NCBI RefSeq assembly: GCF_004328645.1
Contig: NZ_CP031395.1
Coordinates: 186,001 to 250,000 of the forward strand
Direction: 5' to 3'
DNA: 64,000 nucleotides
From: Hylemonella gracilis
Lineage (GTDB): Bacteria; Pseudomonadota; Gammaproteobacteria; Burkholderiales; Burkholderiaceae_C
Shown: piece by piece, positions 17,275 through 25,538 of the stretch
How the letters are laid out: every line of letters starts with the position of its first letter
Position numbering within the stretch: position 1 is the first letter of the stretch
Position numbers and translations under genes: made by a program
Notes under the pieces: model-generated
What the model saw: the letters and a program-made list of their open reading frames with translations, nothing else
Told to the model about the DNA's origin: nothing
The model's database searches: none

Positions 17275-17822
17275 GCCACCCCCTCCTGCAGCAGTTCGAC
17301 CAGACGGTCGCGGTAGCCGCGGGCCGCTTGGGCCAGCGTCACCACCTCCAGCTGACCCGTGCCGTAAACCACGTGCGGCTCCAGCCATTCCATGCCGCAG
17401 TAGAGGGCGGTCTGGCGTATCGGCGCTCCCATTTCATGGACGGTGTGCTGGTTGTAGCCTTCGGGGCTGTAGGCGCTCTGCGCACCGCCGGCCGTCACGG
17501 CCCAGAGCAGGCGCTTGCCTTGCAGGGCACGCGCGCGTTGCCCGGTGGCGTCATGCCCGTAGGCCCAGCCATAGGCCAGCACCTTCTCGAACCAGAGGCT
17601 CAGCAGCGCGGGCGTGTGGTACCAGCGCATCGGGTGCTGCAGCACGATGATCCGGCTCTCGGCCAGGGCCGCCTGCTCAGCCGCCACATCGATGTGGAAG
17701 TCCGGGTAGAGCGCGTAGAGGTCGCGCGTGCGGACGCCTGGCAGCTCGTCAACCGCCTGCCGCAAGGCCCGGTTGACGCGTGAATGCAGGGGATAGGGAT
17801 GGGCGTAGATGAGCGTGAGCAT
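17271..17822 (-). CDS. kefF: KefF-like NAD(P)H oxidoreductase
   Basis: 183-residue flavodoxin-fold quinone reductase of the KefF/MdaB group. KefF binds KefC, is needed for its full activity, and reduces electrophilic quinones with NAD(P)H on FMN. MLTLIYAHPYPLHSRVNRAL, DLYALYPDFHIDVAAEQ, QHPMRWYHTPALLSLWFEKV and HGKRLLWAVT-type blocks match the family closely. Met at 17822 aligns with the family start; an ATG at 17840 is also possible. It overlaps the antiporter gene by 4 bp (ATGA). Confidence 0.92.
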   Translation of the reverse strand: MLTLIYAHPYPLHSRVNRALRQAVDELPGVRTRDLYALYPDFHIDVAAEQAALAESRIIVLQHPMRWYHTPALLSLWFEKVLAYGWAYGHDATGQRARALQGKRLLWAVTAGGAQSAYSPEGYNQHTVHEMGAPIRQTALYCGMEWLEPHVVYGTGQLEVVTLAQAARGYRDRLVELLQEGVA

Positions 17823-17851
17823 GCAGAGGGGATTCTGCATCAAGGCCCATG

Positions 17852-17873
17852 GGGAAGCCCTCCCCTTGAGGGG
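17852..17873. repeat. Intergenic palindrome, CCCTCCCC-TTGA-GGGGAGGG type
   Basis: GCCCTCCCC, TTGA loop, GGGGAGGGC, located between the kefF-like gene and the nitroreductase gene. A close relative with the same TTGA loop occurs at 35988-36011, so this looks like a dispersed intergenic repeat rather than a gene-specific site. Confidence 0.6.
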
Positions 17874-17919
17874 AGGGCAGCGAGGGACGCAACAATGCCG
17901 CCGCGGGTGTACGCTGCGC

Positions 17920-18510
17920 TCAGAGCATAGTGCACGCCTGCTCGAAGCTCAGGCGACCGTTGCGCGCGAACTCCTTGCTGTGGTCTGCGTAGCCCAGGTT
18001 GAGGATGAAATTGACGCTGCAGCGGCCATCGGGGAAGAATTCGGCGTTGACCTTGGCTGCATCGAACCCCGCCATGGGACCGCAATCCAGGCCCAGGGAA
18101 CGCGCGGCGAGGATGAAGTACGCGCCACCGAGCACCCCGTTGAGGCTGGCCATCTTGCCGGCCATGGCCGGATTGCCCTCCAGCATCTCCCTGGCGCCCG
18201 CGCCGTGCCAGATCTGCGGCATGTGCTCGTAAAACTTGCTGTCGGTCGCCACCAGCACCGTCACCGGCGCGGCACGGGTCTTGTCCACGTTGCCTGCGGC
18301 CATCAAAGGCAGCAGGCGGGCCTTGGCCTCGGGCGTGGAGATGAAGACATAGCGCGTCGGCTGGGAGTTCATGGCCGTGGGCGCCATGCGGGCCAATTCA
18401 TAAACCTGTTTCAGCAGGTCCGGGGCGACCGGCTGATCGAGAAAGCCGTTGGCGGTGCGCGCGGCGAGGAAAAGCTGATTCAGCGCCTGGGAGTCAAGTT
18501 GTTTGGACAT
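17920..18510 (-). CDS. Nitroreductase family protein, RutE/malonic semialdehyde reductase-like
   Basis: 196-residue FMN-dependent reductase, the same length as E. coli RutE, with similar blocks throughout: TANGFLDQPV, MAPTAMNSQPTRYVF, APVTVLVATDSKFYE, GLDCGPMAGFDAAKVN and the ending RLSFEQAC. RutE reduces malonic semialdehyde to 3-hydroxypropionate in uracil breakdown, but no other rut genes are here. It is the last gene of a minus-strand run that begins with hydroxyquinol dioxygenase, so a role in aromatic or aldehyde reduction in that pathway is more likely; this is inference. Confidence 0.87.
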   Translation of the reverse strand: MSKQLDSQALNQLFLAARTANGFLDQPVAPDLLKQVYELARMAPTAMNSQPTRYVFISTPEAKARLLPLMAAGNVDKTRAAPVTVLVATDSKFYEHMPQIWHGAGAREMLEGNPAMAGKMASLNGVLGGAYFILAARSLGLDCGPMAGFDAAKVNAEFFPDGRCSVNFILNLGYADHSKEFARNGRLSFEQACTML

Positions 18511-18601
18511 GGGAAAAATGCAAGTAAGAAAAAACGGGGCTTGATTCTGCGACGTCCGGGCCGGGACTGCCAGCCCGGGGACATTCGCGTTTGGCCACCG
18601 C

Positions 18602-18661
18602 TCAGCCCAGGCTCATCTGTCGGATCAGCAGCTCGTCCTGCAGGGTATTGGCATTGCTCAT
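18602..18661 (-). CDS. Putative 19-residue peptide ORF with strong ribosome binding site
   Basis: MSNANTLQDELLIRQMSLG, a 20-codon frame preceded by AAAGGAG six bases before the ATG. It lies 13 bp after the Dabb gene in the same direction, about 90 bp before the nitroreductase gene. It resembles neither neighbour. It could be a translated micropeptide, a leader that couples translation, or the surviving 5' end of a gene lost by deletion. The sequence cannot decide between these. Confidence 0.4.
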   Translation of the reverse strand: MSNANTLQDELLIRQMSLG

Positions 18662-18674
18662 GGTTGCTCCTTTT

Positions 18675-18974
18675 TCAAATGAAATAGTCCACCTGATGGC
18701 GCGCGATGCGCATATCGCCCAGCGTCTGGCGCAGGCGCAGGTGTTCGGGATGATGGGCGTAGGCGTCCAGCGCGGCCTGGCTTTCGAACTCGCTGTAGAG
18801 CACCACGTCGCAGGCGTAATCGACGCGGCTGTTGTCGATGCCGATCTCGATGCACAGCAGGCCCGGAATGCGCCCGCGCAGACTCTCGAAGCCCTGCTTG
18901 AGCAAGGCGGCGGCAGCAGCCTTCTGTTCGGGCGTGTCGCCACGCAGGTTCCACATCACGATGTGCTTGATCAT
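18675..18974 (-). CDS. Dabb (stress-responsive alpha/beta barrel) domain protein
   Basis: 99-residue single-domain protein. MIKHIVMWNL at the start, then LRGRIPGLLCIEIGIDN, YDVVLYSEFES-like strand and HPEHLRLRQTLGDMRIARHQVDYF follow the Dabb/ferredoxin-like dimeric barrel pattern. Members include small enzymes and stress proteins of unknown activity. The start at 18974 gives the canonical MIKH beginning. It sits between the YciI gene and the 19-residue ORF in the hydroxyquinol dioxygenase-TRAP operon; a role as isomerase or hydrolase in that pathway is possible but unproven. Confidence 0.87.
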   Translation of the reverse strand: MIKHIVMWNLRGDTPEQKAAAAALLKQGFESLRGRIPGLLCIEIGIDNSRVDYACDVVLYSEFESQAALDAYAHHPEHLRLRQTLGDMRIARHQVDYFI

Positions 18975-18990
18975 GGGGTTCGGCTCGTCC

Positions 18991-19296
18991 TCAGGAAACA
19001 AGCGGGAAACCCGCGCATTGCGGCCACAGGTTCACGAAGGCGTGGACCGCCGTGCTCGCGTACAGCCCCGCCTTCGTGAACGGTTCGTCCGCCAGCCAGG
19101 CATGGGCCGCCTCACGGTCGGGAAAGTCGATCACCAGCAGACTGCCCAGCATGGTCTGGCCGTCGTCGTGGACCAAGGGTCCGGCGAAGGCGATGCGTCC
19201 AGCCACGGCACTCAGATAGGCCTTGTGCTCCGGACGTACACGCGACCGCAACGCGCCATGGTCGGGTTTATCGATCAGGAAAAAGACAAACAGCAT
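18991..19296 (-). CDS. YciI-like protein
   Basis: 101-residue protein of the YCII family (ferredoxin-like fold). MLFVFFLIDKPDH at the start, RPEHKAYLS, GPLVHDDGQTMLGSLLVIDFPDREAAHAWLADEPF with the usual acidic and histidine residues. In related aromatic-degradation loci YCII domains catalyse small ring or dechlorination steps, but most members have no assigned function. It lies 22 bp after dctM and 16 bp before the Dabb gene, in the same operon. Confidence 0.88.
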   Translation of the reverse strand: MLFVFFLIDKPDHGALRSRVRPEHKAYLSAVAGRIAFAGPLVHDDGQTMLGSLLVIDFPDREAAHAWLADEPFTKAGLYASTAVHAFVNLWPQCAGFPLVS

Positions 19297-19317
19297 GGAT
19301 GCAACTCCTGTCCACGA

Positions 19318-20640
19318 CTACAAGCGCGCGAGCCAGGTGGACAGCGAGGGGACGACCACCAGCAAGGCCAGCACCACCACCATGGCCAGCACGAAAGGGA
19401 GGACGCCGACGAAGATGTCGCGGATGGAAATGTGGGGGTCGTTGAGCGCGGACTTGACGGTGTAGACCGAGACGCCGAAGGGAGGCGTCAACAGGCCGAT
19501 CTCGACCGCCACCACGGTGACGACCCCAAACCAGATGAGATCCATGTTGAAGCTCTGGGCCACCGGCAACGCGATGGGCAGCATGATGAGCATGATGGAC
19601 ACCGAGTCGATGATGCAGCCCAGGGCCAACACGATCAGCAGGTAGGCGATCAGGAAGGCCCAGGGCCCCATTTCCAGCGTGGCGATGGCTTGCATCGCGC
19701 CACCGGGCATGCCCGTCAACGCCAGCATGCGGCTGTAGAGCATGGCCGAGATGATGAGGAAGAGCACCGAGACCGAGACGTAACCCGTCTCCGTCAGCAC
19801 ATTCCAGAGCTTGCGCCAGCTGAGGCTGCGGCGCAGCAAGGCGATGACAAAGGCGCCGGCCGCGCCCACGGCCCCCGCCTCGGTGGGTGTGAACAGCCCC
19901 CCATACAGCCCTCCCAGCACCAGCACGATCAGTAGACAGATGGGCAGGAACTTGAGGCTCGCGCTACGCCAGGTTTCGTTCGACTCGGCCGCATGGCGCG
20001 CGGCCAGCGCCGGGTTGTCCAGGATCGCGTTCGGCCGCAGGTAGGCCATACCCACGATCAGCAGCAGAAAGCCCAGGGCCAGCACGATGCCCGGGACGAT
20101 GCCCGCGATGAACATGCGCCCGATGGACTCTTCGGCCAGGACGCCGTAGACGATCATCAGCAGCGAGGGAGGGATGAGCATGCCCAGCACCGAACTGCCC
20201 GCGACGACGCCCACGGCGAAGCGGCGCGTGTAGCCGTGGCGGATCATCTCGGGCACCGCCACCTTGGTGAACACCGAGGCCGAGGCGATGGAAATGCCCG
20301 TGATGGCCGCGAACACCGCGTTGGCGCACACGGTCGCCAAACCCAGTCCACCGCGTATGCGGCGCGTCAGCCACTGGAACACGTCGAAGGTATCGCGCCC
20401 GATCCCGCTCACGCTGACCAGCATCCCCATCAGCACGAACAGGGGGATCACGCCGAAGAGATAGTCGCGGATCGCGTCGTTGGCCGAGGCCGCGACGAAA
20501 CGCGCCGCGATCTCGGGCGACTTGATGAGCGCCACGCAGACAAAAGAGGTAACGATGAGCGCCACGCCGATGTGCATGCCGAAGTAAATGGCAGCGAGTA
20601 TCAGCAGGATGGACAGCAGTCCGACTTGCACGTCACTCAT
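19318..20640 (-). CDS. TRAP transporter large permease, DctM type
   Basis: 440-residue permease that carries solute across the inner membrane in tripartite ATP-independent periplasmic transporters, driven by a sodium or proton gradient. About twelve membrane segments, with typical DctM blocks AVFAAITGISIASASVFTKVAVPEM, GSSVLGMLIPPSLLMIVYG and LGCIIDSVSIMLIMLPIALPV. It overlaps dctQ by 8 bp and works with the binding protein gene upstream. Its operon position next to hydroxyquinol dioxygenase suggests uptake of an aromatic acid; the substrate is not determined by sequence. Confidence 0.94.
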   Translation of the reverse strand: MSDVQVGLLSILLILAAIYFGMHIGVALIVTSFVCVALIKSPEIAARFVAASANDAIRDYLFGVIPLFVLMGMLVSVSGIGRDTFDVFQWLTRRIRGGLGLATVCANAVFAAITGISIASASVFTKVAVPEMIRHGYTRRFAVGVVAGSSVLGMLIPPSLLMIVYGVLAEESIGRMFIAGIVPGIVLALGFLLLIVGMAYLRPNAILDNPALAARHAAESNETWRSASLKFLPICLLIVLVLGGLYGGLFTPTEAGAVGAAGAFVIALLRRSLSWRKLWNVLTETGYVSVSVLFLIISAMLYSRMLALTGMPGGAMQAIATLEMGPWAFLIAYLLIVLALGCIIDSVSIMLIMLPIALPVAQSFNMDLIWFGVVTVVAVEIGLLTPPFGVSVYTVKSALNDPHISIRDIFVGVLPFVLAMVVVLALLVVVPSLSTWLARL

Positions 20641-21223
20641 GCCGGGCCTCCTGCTTCGTCACTGCATCCGCCGTCGTGCCCGGGCTCTCCCGGAGGTCCT
20701 GCACCGCCAGCAGCAGGTATTGCACGGCGGCCAGCGCGGCGCCCAGCACCACCAGCGCGCGCATGGGCCAGATGGGAAAGGTAAACAGGCCTTCGACACC
20801 GAGGAACTCGTCCTCCGTCCAAGATCGCAGTAGGGGCCACCAGCTCGCGTAGGCAATGACCCCGCAGGCGAAGATGCCCGTCGCCGAGAACAGGGCGCGC
20901 AGGCGCTTGCCCGCGCGCGGCCGCCGGTCAATGAAGGGGTCGATGAACAGGTCGGCCCGCGACATGCGTCCATGCCGCAGTGTGGCCGGCAATTGCAAGA
21001 AAACGATCATCACGATGCTGGTGGCCACCAGCTCGGCCACGCCATCGATGGGCCGGTTGGCCAGGTTGCGCAGCAGCACGTCCGCGCACATCAGCAGCAT
21101 CACCGCGCCGATCAGCACCGAACCGGCGGCGTTGAGCGCGTCGATCAGGCGGCCGAAGGCACTGTCGGGCGCGCCCGAGGCAGAAGGAGTGGACTCCAGG
21201 TCCGTATTGGTTTCGTAAGACAA
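20633..21223 (-). CDS. TRAP transporter small permease, DctQ type
   Basis: 196-residue membrane protein with four helices, required for assembly of the TRAP permease. The family block DVLLRNLANRPIDGVAELVATSIVMIVFLQL is followed by LRHGRMSRADLFID. It overlaps dctM by 8 bp, showing coupled translation, and lies 128 bp downstream of dctP. Confidence 0.9.
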   Translation of the reverse strand: MSYETNTDLESTPSASGAPDSAFGRLIDALNAAGSVLIGAVMLLMCADVLLRNLANRPIDGVAELVATSIVMIVFLQLPATLRHGRMSRADLFIDPFIDRRPRAGKRLRALFSATGIFACGVIAYASWWPLLRSWTEDEFLGVEGLFTFPIWPMRALVVLGAALAAVQYLLLAVQDLRESPGTTADAVTKQEARHE

Positions 21224-21351
21224 GTCAAACCTCTAGGCTGTTGGCGCCGCACCCCCAGCCGGGGAACACCGTGGAACCAGCTTCGCCGGGCCACTGGCGT
21301 TGCCCCCGGAGAGGTGGCGCAGCGGACAAAGGGCGCGGAGCCTGGGGTGTT
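21224..21351. other. GC-rich dctP-dctQ intergenic segment
   Basis: 128 bp with no reading frame of note. It is rich in short GC inverted repeats and could lower expression of dctQM relative to dctP or stabilise the dctP mRNA 3' end, as in other transporter operons; this is inference. Confidence 0.4.
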
Positions 21352-22449
21352 TCACAATTCCTTGTCCCAGTCACGCACCGGCTTGACACCGCGCTTGCGC
21401 AACTCGCTCATGTAGGTCGAGACGATGTCCTTCGCCGGCCCCTTGCTGGCATTGGCCTTGACCCAGTCCGCCGCCAGGTTGGGCATGGTCTGGACCCACT
21501 TGGTCCGCTCGGCGACCGAGAGTTCACTGATCTTGACGGGCGGGTTCTGCTTGGCCCCCACGTCGGCCATGGTCTTGAGCGCGCCTTCGTAGCGCTGCAT
21601 CAGCGTCTCGCCCAAGGCCTTGGAATACACCTTGCCCACATCCTTGACGATCTGCTGAATTTCCTTCGGCAGCGCGGCATAGCTGTCCTTGTTCATCGCC
21701 ATGCCACCGATGTAGAGCGCCCCGATGTTGACCGTGGTGATATTGGGGGCCACCTCGTAGATCTTGTTGGGCAGGATGCCGGTGGAGATCGAGATCGCGC
21801 CGTCAGACACGCCGCTCTGGATGTCGGTGTAGTAGCTGGTGAGCGAACCGTCCACCGGCACCGCGCCCGAGCCGCGGAGCCACAGACCGATGGAACCCGG
21901 CGCGGAGATCTTGCGGCCGCGCAGGTCGGCGTAGGTCTGGACCGGCTGCTTGGTGAACAGGTGGTAGGTGTCCACCCCGGTCGCGCCGAGGAAGACCACG
22001 TTGTTGCGTTCCCACTCGCGCTTGAGCGCGGGCACCTTCTCGTTCATCTCGTTGGCCACGTCGAGGATGATGCGCACGTCGTCGGTGGTGAAGGGCGTGA
22101 CGGTGCCGAACTGTGCCAGCGGCATCTTGGCCGCCTCCAGTTGGTGAAACACCCAGCCGATGTCGGTGACCCCTTGTTCCACGCTGGTCAGCGTGGCGTT
22201 CATCTTGTAGAGCTGGCCGCCATAGGCCTCGCGCCACTCGATTTTGTAGCCCTTGCCCAGCGCCTCGACCCGCTTGTTGACCTCGGGCACGAAGAGCGTG
22301 CTCATCAAACCCACCCAGGGCAGCACCACGGGATGGCTGGACGCGATGGTGAGCTTGAAGGTCTGTTCGGCGCGGGCTAGGTTGGCGCCACCCATGCCCA
22401 GGGTCAGGGCGGCGCAGAACGCGGCCCAGATGAGATAACGTTTTTTCAT
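21352..22449 (-). CDS. TRAP transporter periplasmic solute-binding protein, DctP family
   Basis: 365-residue exported protein. Signal peptide MKKRYLIWAAFCAALTLG ending near ARA-E, then a DctP fold: TIASSHPVVLPWVG, a basic central helix, LRGRKISAPGSIGLWLRGSGAVPV, and YTDIQSGVSDGAIS. It captures substrate in the periplasm for the DctQM permease encoded just downstream. The gene follows hydroxyquinol dioxygenase by 47 bp, suggesting uptake of a hydroxylated aromatic or a ring-cleavage acid. Confidence 0.92.
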   Translation of the reverse strand: MKKRYLIWAAFCAALTLGMGGANLARAEQTFKLTIASSHPVVLPWVGLMSTLFVPEVNKRVEALGKGYKIEWREAYGGQLYKMNATLTSVEQGVTDIGWVFHQLEAAKMPLAQFGTVTPFTTDDVRIILDVANEMNEKVPALKREWERNNVVFLGATGVDTYHLFTKQPVQTYADLRGRKISAPGSIGLWLRGSGAVPVDGSLTSYYTDIQSGVSDGAISISTGILPNKIYEVAPNITTVNIGALYIGGMAMNKDSYAALPKEIQQIVKDVGKVYSKALGETLMQRYEGALKTMADVGAKQNPPVKISELSVAERTKWVQTMPNLAADWVKANASKGPAKDIVSTYMSELRKRGVKPVRDWDKEL

Positions 22450-22496
22450 GGTTTGTCTCCTTCTTGGTTCATCAGGGGGTGGAACGACCGTGGCGG

Positions 22497-23330
22497 CTAT
22501 GTCTTCCTGGGGTTCAGCACGAAGTCATAGTCCACGAGGTAGGTGCCATCGGGTTGGGGGTTCCAGTCGGCGATCAGGGACTGGCGCACGCCGAACACGG
22601 CATCGGAGTCGAGGTAGGGGTCGTCGCGGCGGAAGACGTGGGTGATCAACGTCTCGTACCCCTCGGCCTCGATCATGAAATGCAGATGGGCCGGGCGCCA
22701 GGGATGACGCCGGGTCGCCTCAAGCATCCGCCCCACCGGCCCATCGTGCGGGATCGCATAGGGCACGGCGAGGATGGAGCGGAAGTGGTAACGCCCCTCG
22801 GCATCGGCCTGCAGGATGCCGCGCGCCTGCGCATGCTTGATCCCGGCGTGCTGCACGTCGTACAGCCCCTCTTCGTCGGACTGCCAGACATCCAGTCGGG
22901 CATGGGGCACGCCCTCGCCGCCGGCACCGCGCACCGTGCCACGCACCAGGCAGGGCACGCCCCGCGCGCCGTTGGAGATGTCTTCGCCCAGCGCGTACTG
23001 CGGCGCGCCATCGACGTGGAAAGGCCCGAAAACGGTGGCCTCGGTGCAACCGGCGGGTTTCCTGTTGTTCAAAGCCACCGTCAACATGGACAGGCCCAAG
23101 GTGTCGGACAGCAGGATGAACTCCTGCCGCTTGTTGTCCGTGATGTGACCGGTGTCCGTGAGGAACTGGATGCCCTGGAACCACTCTTCCTCCGTCAGGC
23201 GCACCTCGCGCGCGAAGGCGTGCAGGTGCTGGACCAGGCTGGTCATGATGTCCTTCAAGCGGCCATCGGGCATGTCGGCGAAACGCCCGAGCACAGCCTG
23301 GGTGATGGTGTCTTCGTTGAGGTTGCGCAT
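22497..23330 (-). CDS. Intradiol dioxygenase, probable hydroxyquinol 1,2-dioxygenase
   Basis: 277-residue non-heme Fe(III) ring-cleaving dioxygenase. It opens hydroxyquinol (1,2,4-trihydroxybenzene) to maleylacetate; catechol 1,2-dioxygenase activity is the main alternative. N-terminal helical dimerisation region (residues 1-95), then catalytic domain with iron ligands: Tyr in EEGLYDVQ, Tyr in GRYHFRSILAVPY, and two His in RPAHLHFMI. TEATVFGPFHV is typical of the hydroxyquinol branch. The start at 23330 has AGGAG 9 bp upstream. It is the first gene of a minus-strand operon with TRAP and small proteins, divergent from a LysR gene. Maleylacetate reductase in the next operon supports the substrate assignment. 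Confidence 0.88.
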   Translation of the reverse strand: MRNLNEDTITQAVLGRFADMPDGRLKDIMTSLVQHLHAFAREVRLTEEEWFQGIQFLTDTGHITDNKRQEFILLSDTLGLSMLTVALNNRKPAGCTEATVFGPFHVDGAPQYALGEDISNGARGVPCLVRGTVRGAGGEGVPHARLDVWQSDEEGLYDVQHAGIKHAQARGILQADAEGRYHFRSILAVPYAIPHDGPVGRMLEATRRHPWRPAHLHFMIEAEGYETLITHVFRRDDPYLDSDAVFGVRQSLIADWNPQPDGTYLVDYDFVLNPRKT

Positions 23331-23384
23331 GCGCGCGGTCTCCTGAGGGTTCTTATGAGATGGGCGCACTCTAAAAGTCCCCGA

Positions 23385-23426
23385 CAATTTGCGAAAGAAC
23401 ACAGACGCAATTGACTTTTGCAGTCA
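23385..23426. promoter_or_regulatory. Candidate LysR binding region between dioxygenase and lysR genes
   Basis: Two inverted repeats lie in the divergent promoter region: CAATTTGCG (23385-23393) with CGCAATTG (23406-23413), and TGACT-N5-AGTCA (23412-23426). The second has the dyad form of LysR boxes. Either or both could bind the adjacent LysR-type regulator. Inference from position and symmetry only. Confidence 0.4.
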
Positions 23427-23461
23427 GAGAAAAAGCAGGGGATTACCCGAGGAAGACCGGC

Positions 23462-24394
23462 GTGGACCGTTTCGCAGAACTTCAGTTATTTGTTCAGGTG
23501 GCCGAGACCGGCAGCCTGAGCCGCGCTGCCGATGCGCTGGACCTTTCCAACGCTGCGGCCAGCCGTCATCTGCATGCTCTGGAGGAACGGCTGGGTGCGC
23601 GCCTGGTCGAGCGCAACACACGCCGCCTCTACCTCACCGACACCGGGCTGGAGTTCCTCGGCCGCGCGCGCAACCTGCTGGCCGAGCTGCAGGACGCCGA
23701 GGACGCCGTCAACGCACGCACGCTCAAGCCCACGGGCACGCTGCGCATCTCGGCCTCGCTTTCTTTCTCGATGCACCACATCGCGCCGCTGTTGCGCGCC
23801 TACACCGAGCGCTACCCGCAGGTCAGCGTGCACGTGGAGACGGCCAACCGCTACCTGGACATCATCGACAACAACATCGACGTGGCCATCCGCACCCGCG
23901 AGTTCGAACCCGACTCCAACATCACCGTGCGTCGGCTCGCGGGCACGCGCCGCCTGCTGACCGCCTCGCCGCGTTACCTGGCGAAACACGGCCGCCCCCA
24001 GACGCCCGAAGACCTGGCGCGGAACCATCAGCTGCTGATCTACACCTACGCCAACAACCCCTACGAGCTGCGCTTCACGCGCGATGGTGTCGAGACGACG
24101 GTGCAGGTCAAGGGCTTGGTGGAATCCAACGACGGACAGGTGCTGCGCGCGGCCGCGCTGGACGGCCTGGGCATCCTGATCCTGCCCACGTACATCGTCT
24201 ACGAAGACATGGTGGCCGGCCGCCTCGTGCCCATGCTGGACGAATGGGACCTGCCCCGCCTCACCGTGAACCTGGCCTACCCCAGCCGCAAGCACCTCTC
24301 GGCCAAGGTGCGCACCTTCATCGACTTCATGGCCGAGCACTTTGTCATGCTGAACTACGAACGGAAGTGGACGGGGCATTTCGGGGAGAACTGA
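23462..24394 (+). CDS. LysR family transcriptional regulator
   Basis: 310-residue LysR-type regulator, start GTG at 23462 (DRFAELQLFVQVAETGS) with GAGGAAG 8-9 bp upstream. The winged helix-turn-helix is at residues 1-65 (LSRAADALDLSNAAASRHLHALEERLGARLVERNTRR). The effector domain spans about 90-300 and is of the CrgA/DsdC-like clade (LRISASLSFSMHHIAPLL, IDVAIRTREFEPDS). Being divergent from hydroxyquinol dioxygenase, it most likely controls that operon in response to a pathway intermediate. Confidence 0.9.
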   Translation: MDRFAELQLFVQVAETGSLSRAADALDLSNAAASRHLHALEERLGARLVERNTRRLYLTDTGLEFLGRARNLLAELQDAEDAVNARTLKPTGTLRISASLSFSMHHIAPLLRAYTERYPQVSVHVETANRYLDIIDNNIDVAIRTREFEPDSNITVRRLAGTRRLLTASPRYLAKHGRPQTPEDLARNHQLLIYTYANNPYELRFTRDGVETTVQVKGLVESNDGQVLRAAALDGLGILILPTYIVYEDMVAGRLVPMLDEWDLPRLTVNLAYPSRKHLSAKVRTFIDFMAEHFVMLNYERKWTGHFGEN

Positions 24395-24456
24395 ATCTTC
24401 CGATGCTGTCGTGCCATCGCCCCCAAGCCTGGGGCGCCGGTCCGAGCAGGCGCAAA

Positions 24457-24478
24457 AAAAGGGCCGTGAGGCCCTTTT
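24457..24478. terminator. Bidirectional terminator between lysR and ohr
   Basis: Stem AAAAGGGCC (24457-24465), loop GTGA, stem GGCCCTTTT (24470-24478). A and T runs on the two arms allow use by both convergent genes. Confidence 0.9.
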
Positions 24479-24496
24479 CTTGTGGCGTCGCTGGAC

Positions 24497-24925
24497 TCAG
24501 ACCAGGCGCAGTTCCACCACGATGTTGCCGCGGGTGGCGTTGGAATAGGGGCAGACTTGGTGCGCCGTGTCCACCAGATCCTGCGCCACGGCGCGGTCCA
24601 GACCCGGCAGGCTCACGGCCAGGCGGGCAGCGATGCCGAAGCCCTGGGGGATGGGGCCGATGTCCACTTCGGCATCGATCGAGGCATCGGCAGGAACGGC
24701 GACCTTCTTCATGCTGGCGACATGCTTGATCGCGCCCATGAAGCAGGCCGAGTAACCGGCGGCGAACAGTTGCTCGGGGTTGGTGGCGCCACCGGCGCCG
24801 CCCATGGCCTTGGGCGGAGACAGCTTCACATCCAGCAGGCCATCGTCGGTGGTGGAACGACCTTCGCGGCCGCCCGTGGTGTGGGCCTTGGCGGTGTAGA
24901 CGACTTTTTCAAGAATGTTGGGCAT
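24497..24925 (-). CDS. ohr: Organic hydroperoxide resistance protein
   Basis: 142-residue OsmC/Ohr-family thiol peroxidase that reduces organic hydroperoxides. The two catalytic cysteines are in GYSACFMGA (near residue 60) and [13 protein letters not shown] (near 125), and the N-terminal block [18 protein letters not shown] is the Ohr type rather than OsmC. It lies 48 bp downstream of ohrR in the same direction, forming an ohrR-ohr operon. Confidence 0.95.
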   Translation of the reverse strand: MPNILEKVVYTAKAHTTGGREGRSTTDDGLLDVKLSPPKAMGGAGGATNPEQLFAAGYSACFMGAIKHVASMKKVAVPADASIDAEVDIGPIPQGFGIAARLAVSLPGLDRAVAQDLVDTAHQVCPYSNATRGNIVVELRLV

Positions 24926-24973
24926 GGTGAGCTCCTGGTGGTGAAGAAAAGGGACAGGGGAAGAGGAAATCTT

Positions 24974-25432
24974 TCAGGCCTGCTGGGCCTGCAGGCGATC
25001 GCGCAGCTGTTGCACCTGATGGGTGAGGGCCGCAATTTCGCCCAGGGAACACTGCATGGCTTCCAGCATGCAGGCAGGAATGGATTCGGCCTTGGCCTTG
25101 AGGCGGCGGCCCGTGGCGGTCAATTGAATGAGCACGCGCCGCTCGTCGGCGGTGTCACGCAGACGGCTGATGTACCCCGCCGACTCCAGCCGCTTGAGCA
25201 AAGGTGTCAACGTGCCTGAGTCAAGGTACAGACGCTCCCCGATCTCGGAAACCGTCAGGCCATCGCGCTCCCACAGCACGAGCATCGCCACGTACTGCGG
25301 ATAGGTCAGGCCCAGCGTATCCAGGTGGGGCTTGTAGGCCTTGGACATGGCATGGGAGGCCGAGTACAGCGCAAAGCACAGTTGGTGGTCCAGCTGCAGC
25401 GCCACGTCGGAAGAAAGGCTGGGGTTCGGCAT
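24974..25432 (-). CDS. ohrR: MarR-family organic peroxide sensor OhrR
   Basis: 152-residue MarR-type repressor. The peroxide-sensing cysteine is near residue 19 in [16 protein letters not shown], as in OhrR. The winged helix is at about 50-100 ([32 protein letters not shown]). A second cysteine in [10 protein letters not shown] near the C terminus suggests a two-Cys, disulfide-forming mechanism. A perfect palindrome 17 bp upstream of the start fits autoregulation of the ohrR-ohr operon. Confidence 0.93.
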   Translation of the reverse strand: MPNPSLSSDVALQLDHQLCFALYSASHAMSKAYKPHLDTLGLTYPQYVAMLVLWERDGLTVSEIGERLYLDSGTLTPLLKRLESAGYISRLRDTADERRVLIQLTATGRRLKAKAESIPACMLEAMQCSLGEIAALTHQVQQLRDRLQAQQA

Positions 25433-25448
25433 GGGCTGAATTATTGCT

Positions 25449-25463
25449 TCAAATTAAATTTGA
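25449..25463. promoter_or_regulatory. OhrR operator
   Basis: Perfect palindrome TCAAATT-A-AATTTGA, AT-rich in GC-rich surroundings, located 17 bp upstream of the ohrR start. It resembles the AT-rich inverted repeats bound by OhrR in other proteobacteria. Confidence 0.75.
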
Positions 25464-25538
25464 CACAATTTAATCAACAAGTACCCCCGATCAACCCAGG
25501 GTCTTATCCCGGAGGTGGAACCATGGACCTAAACCCGA

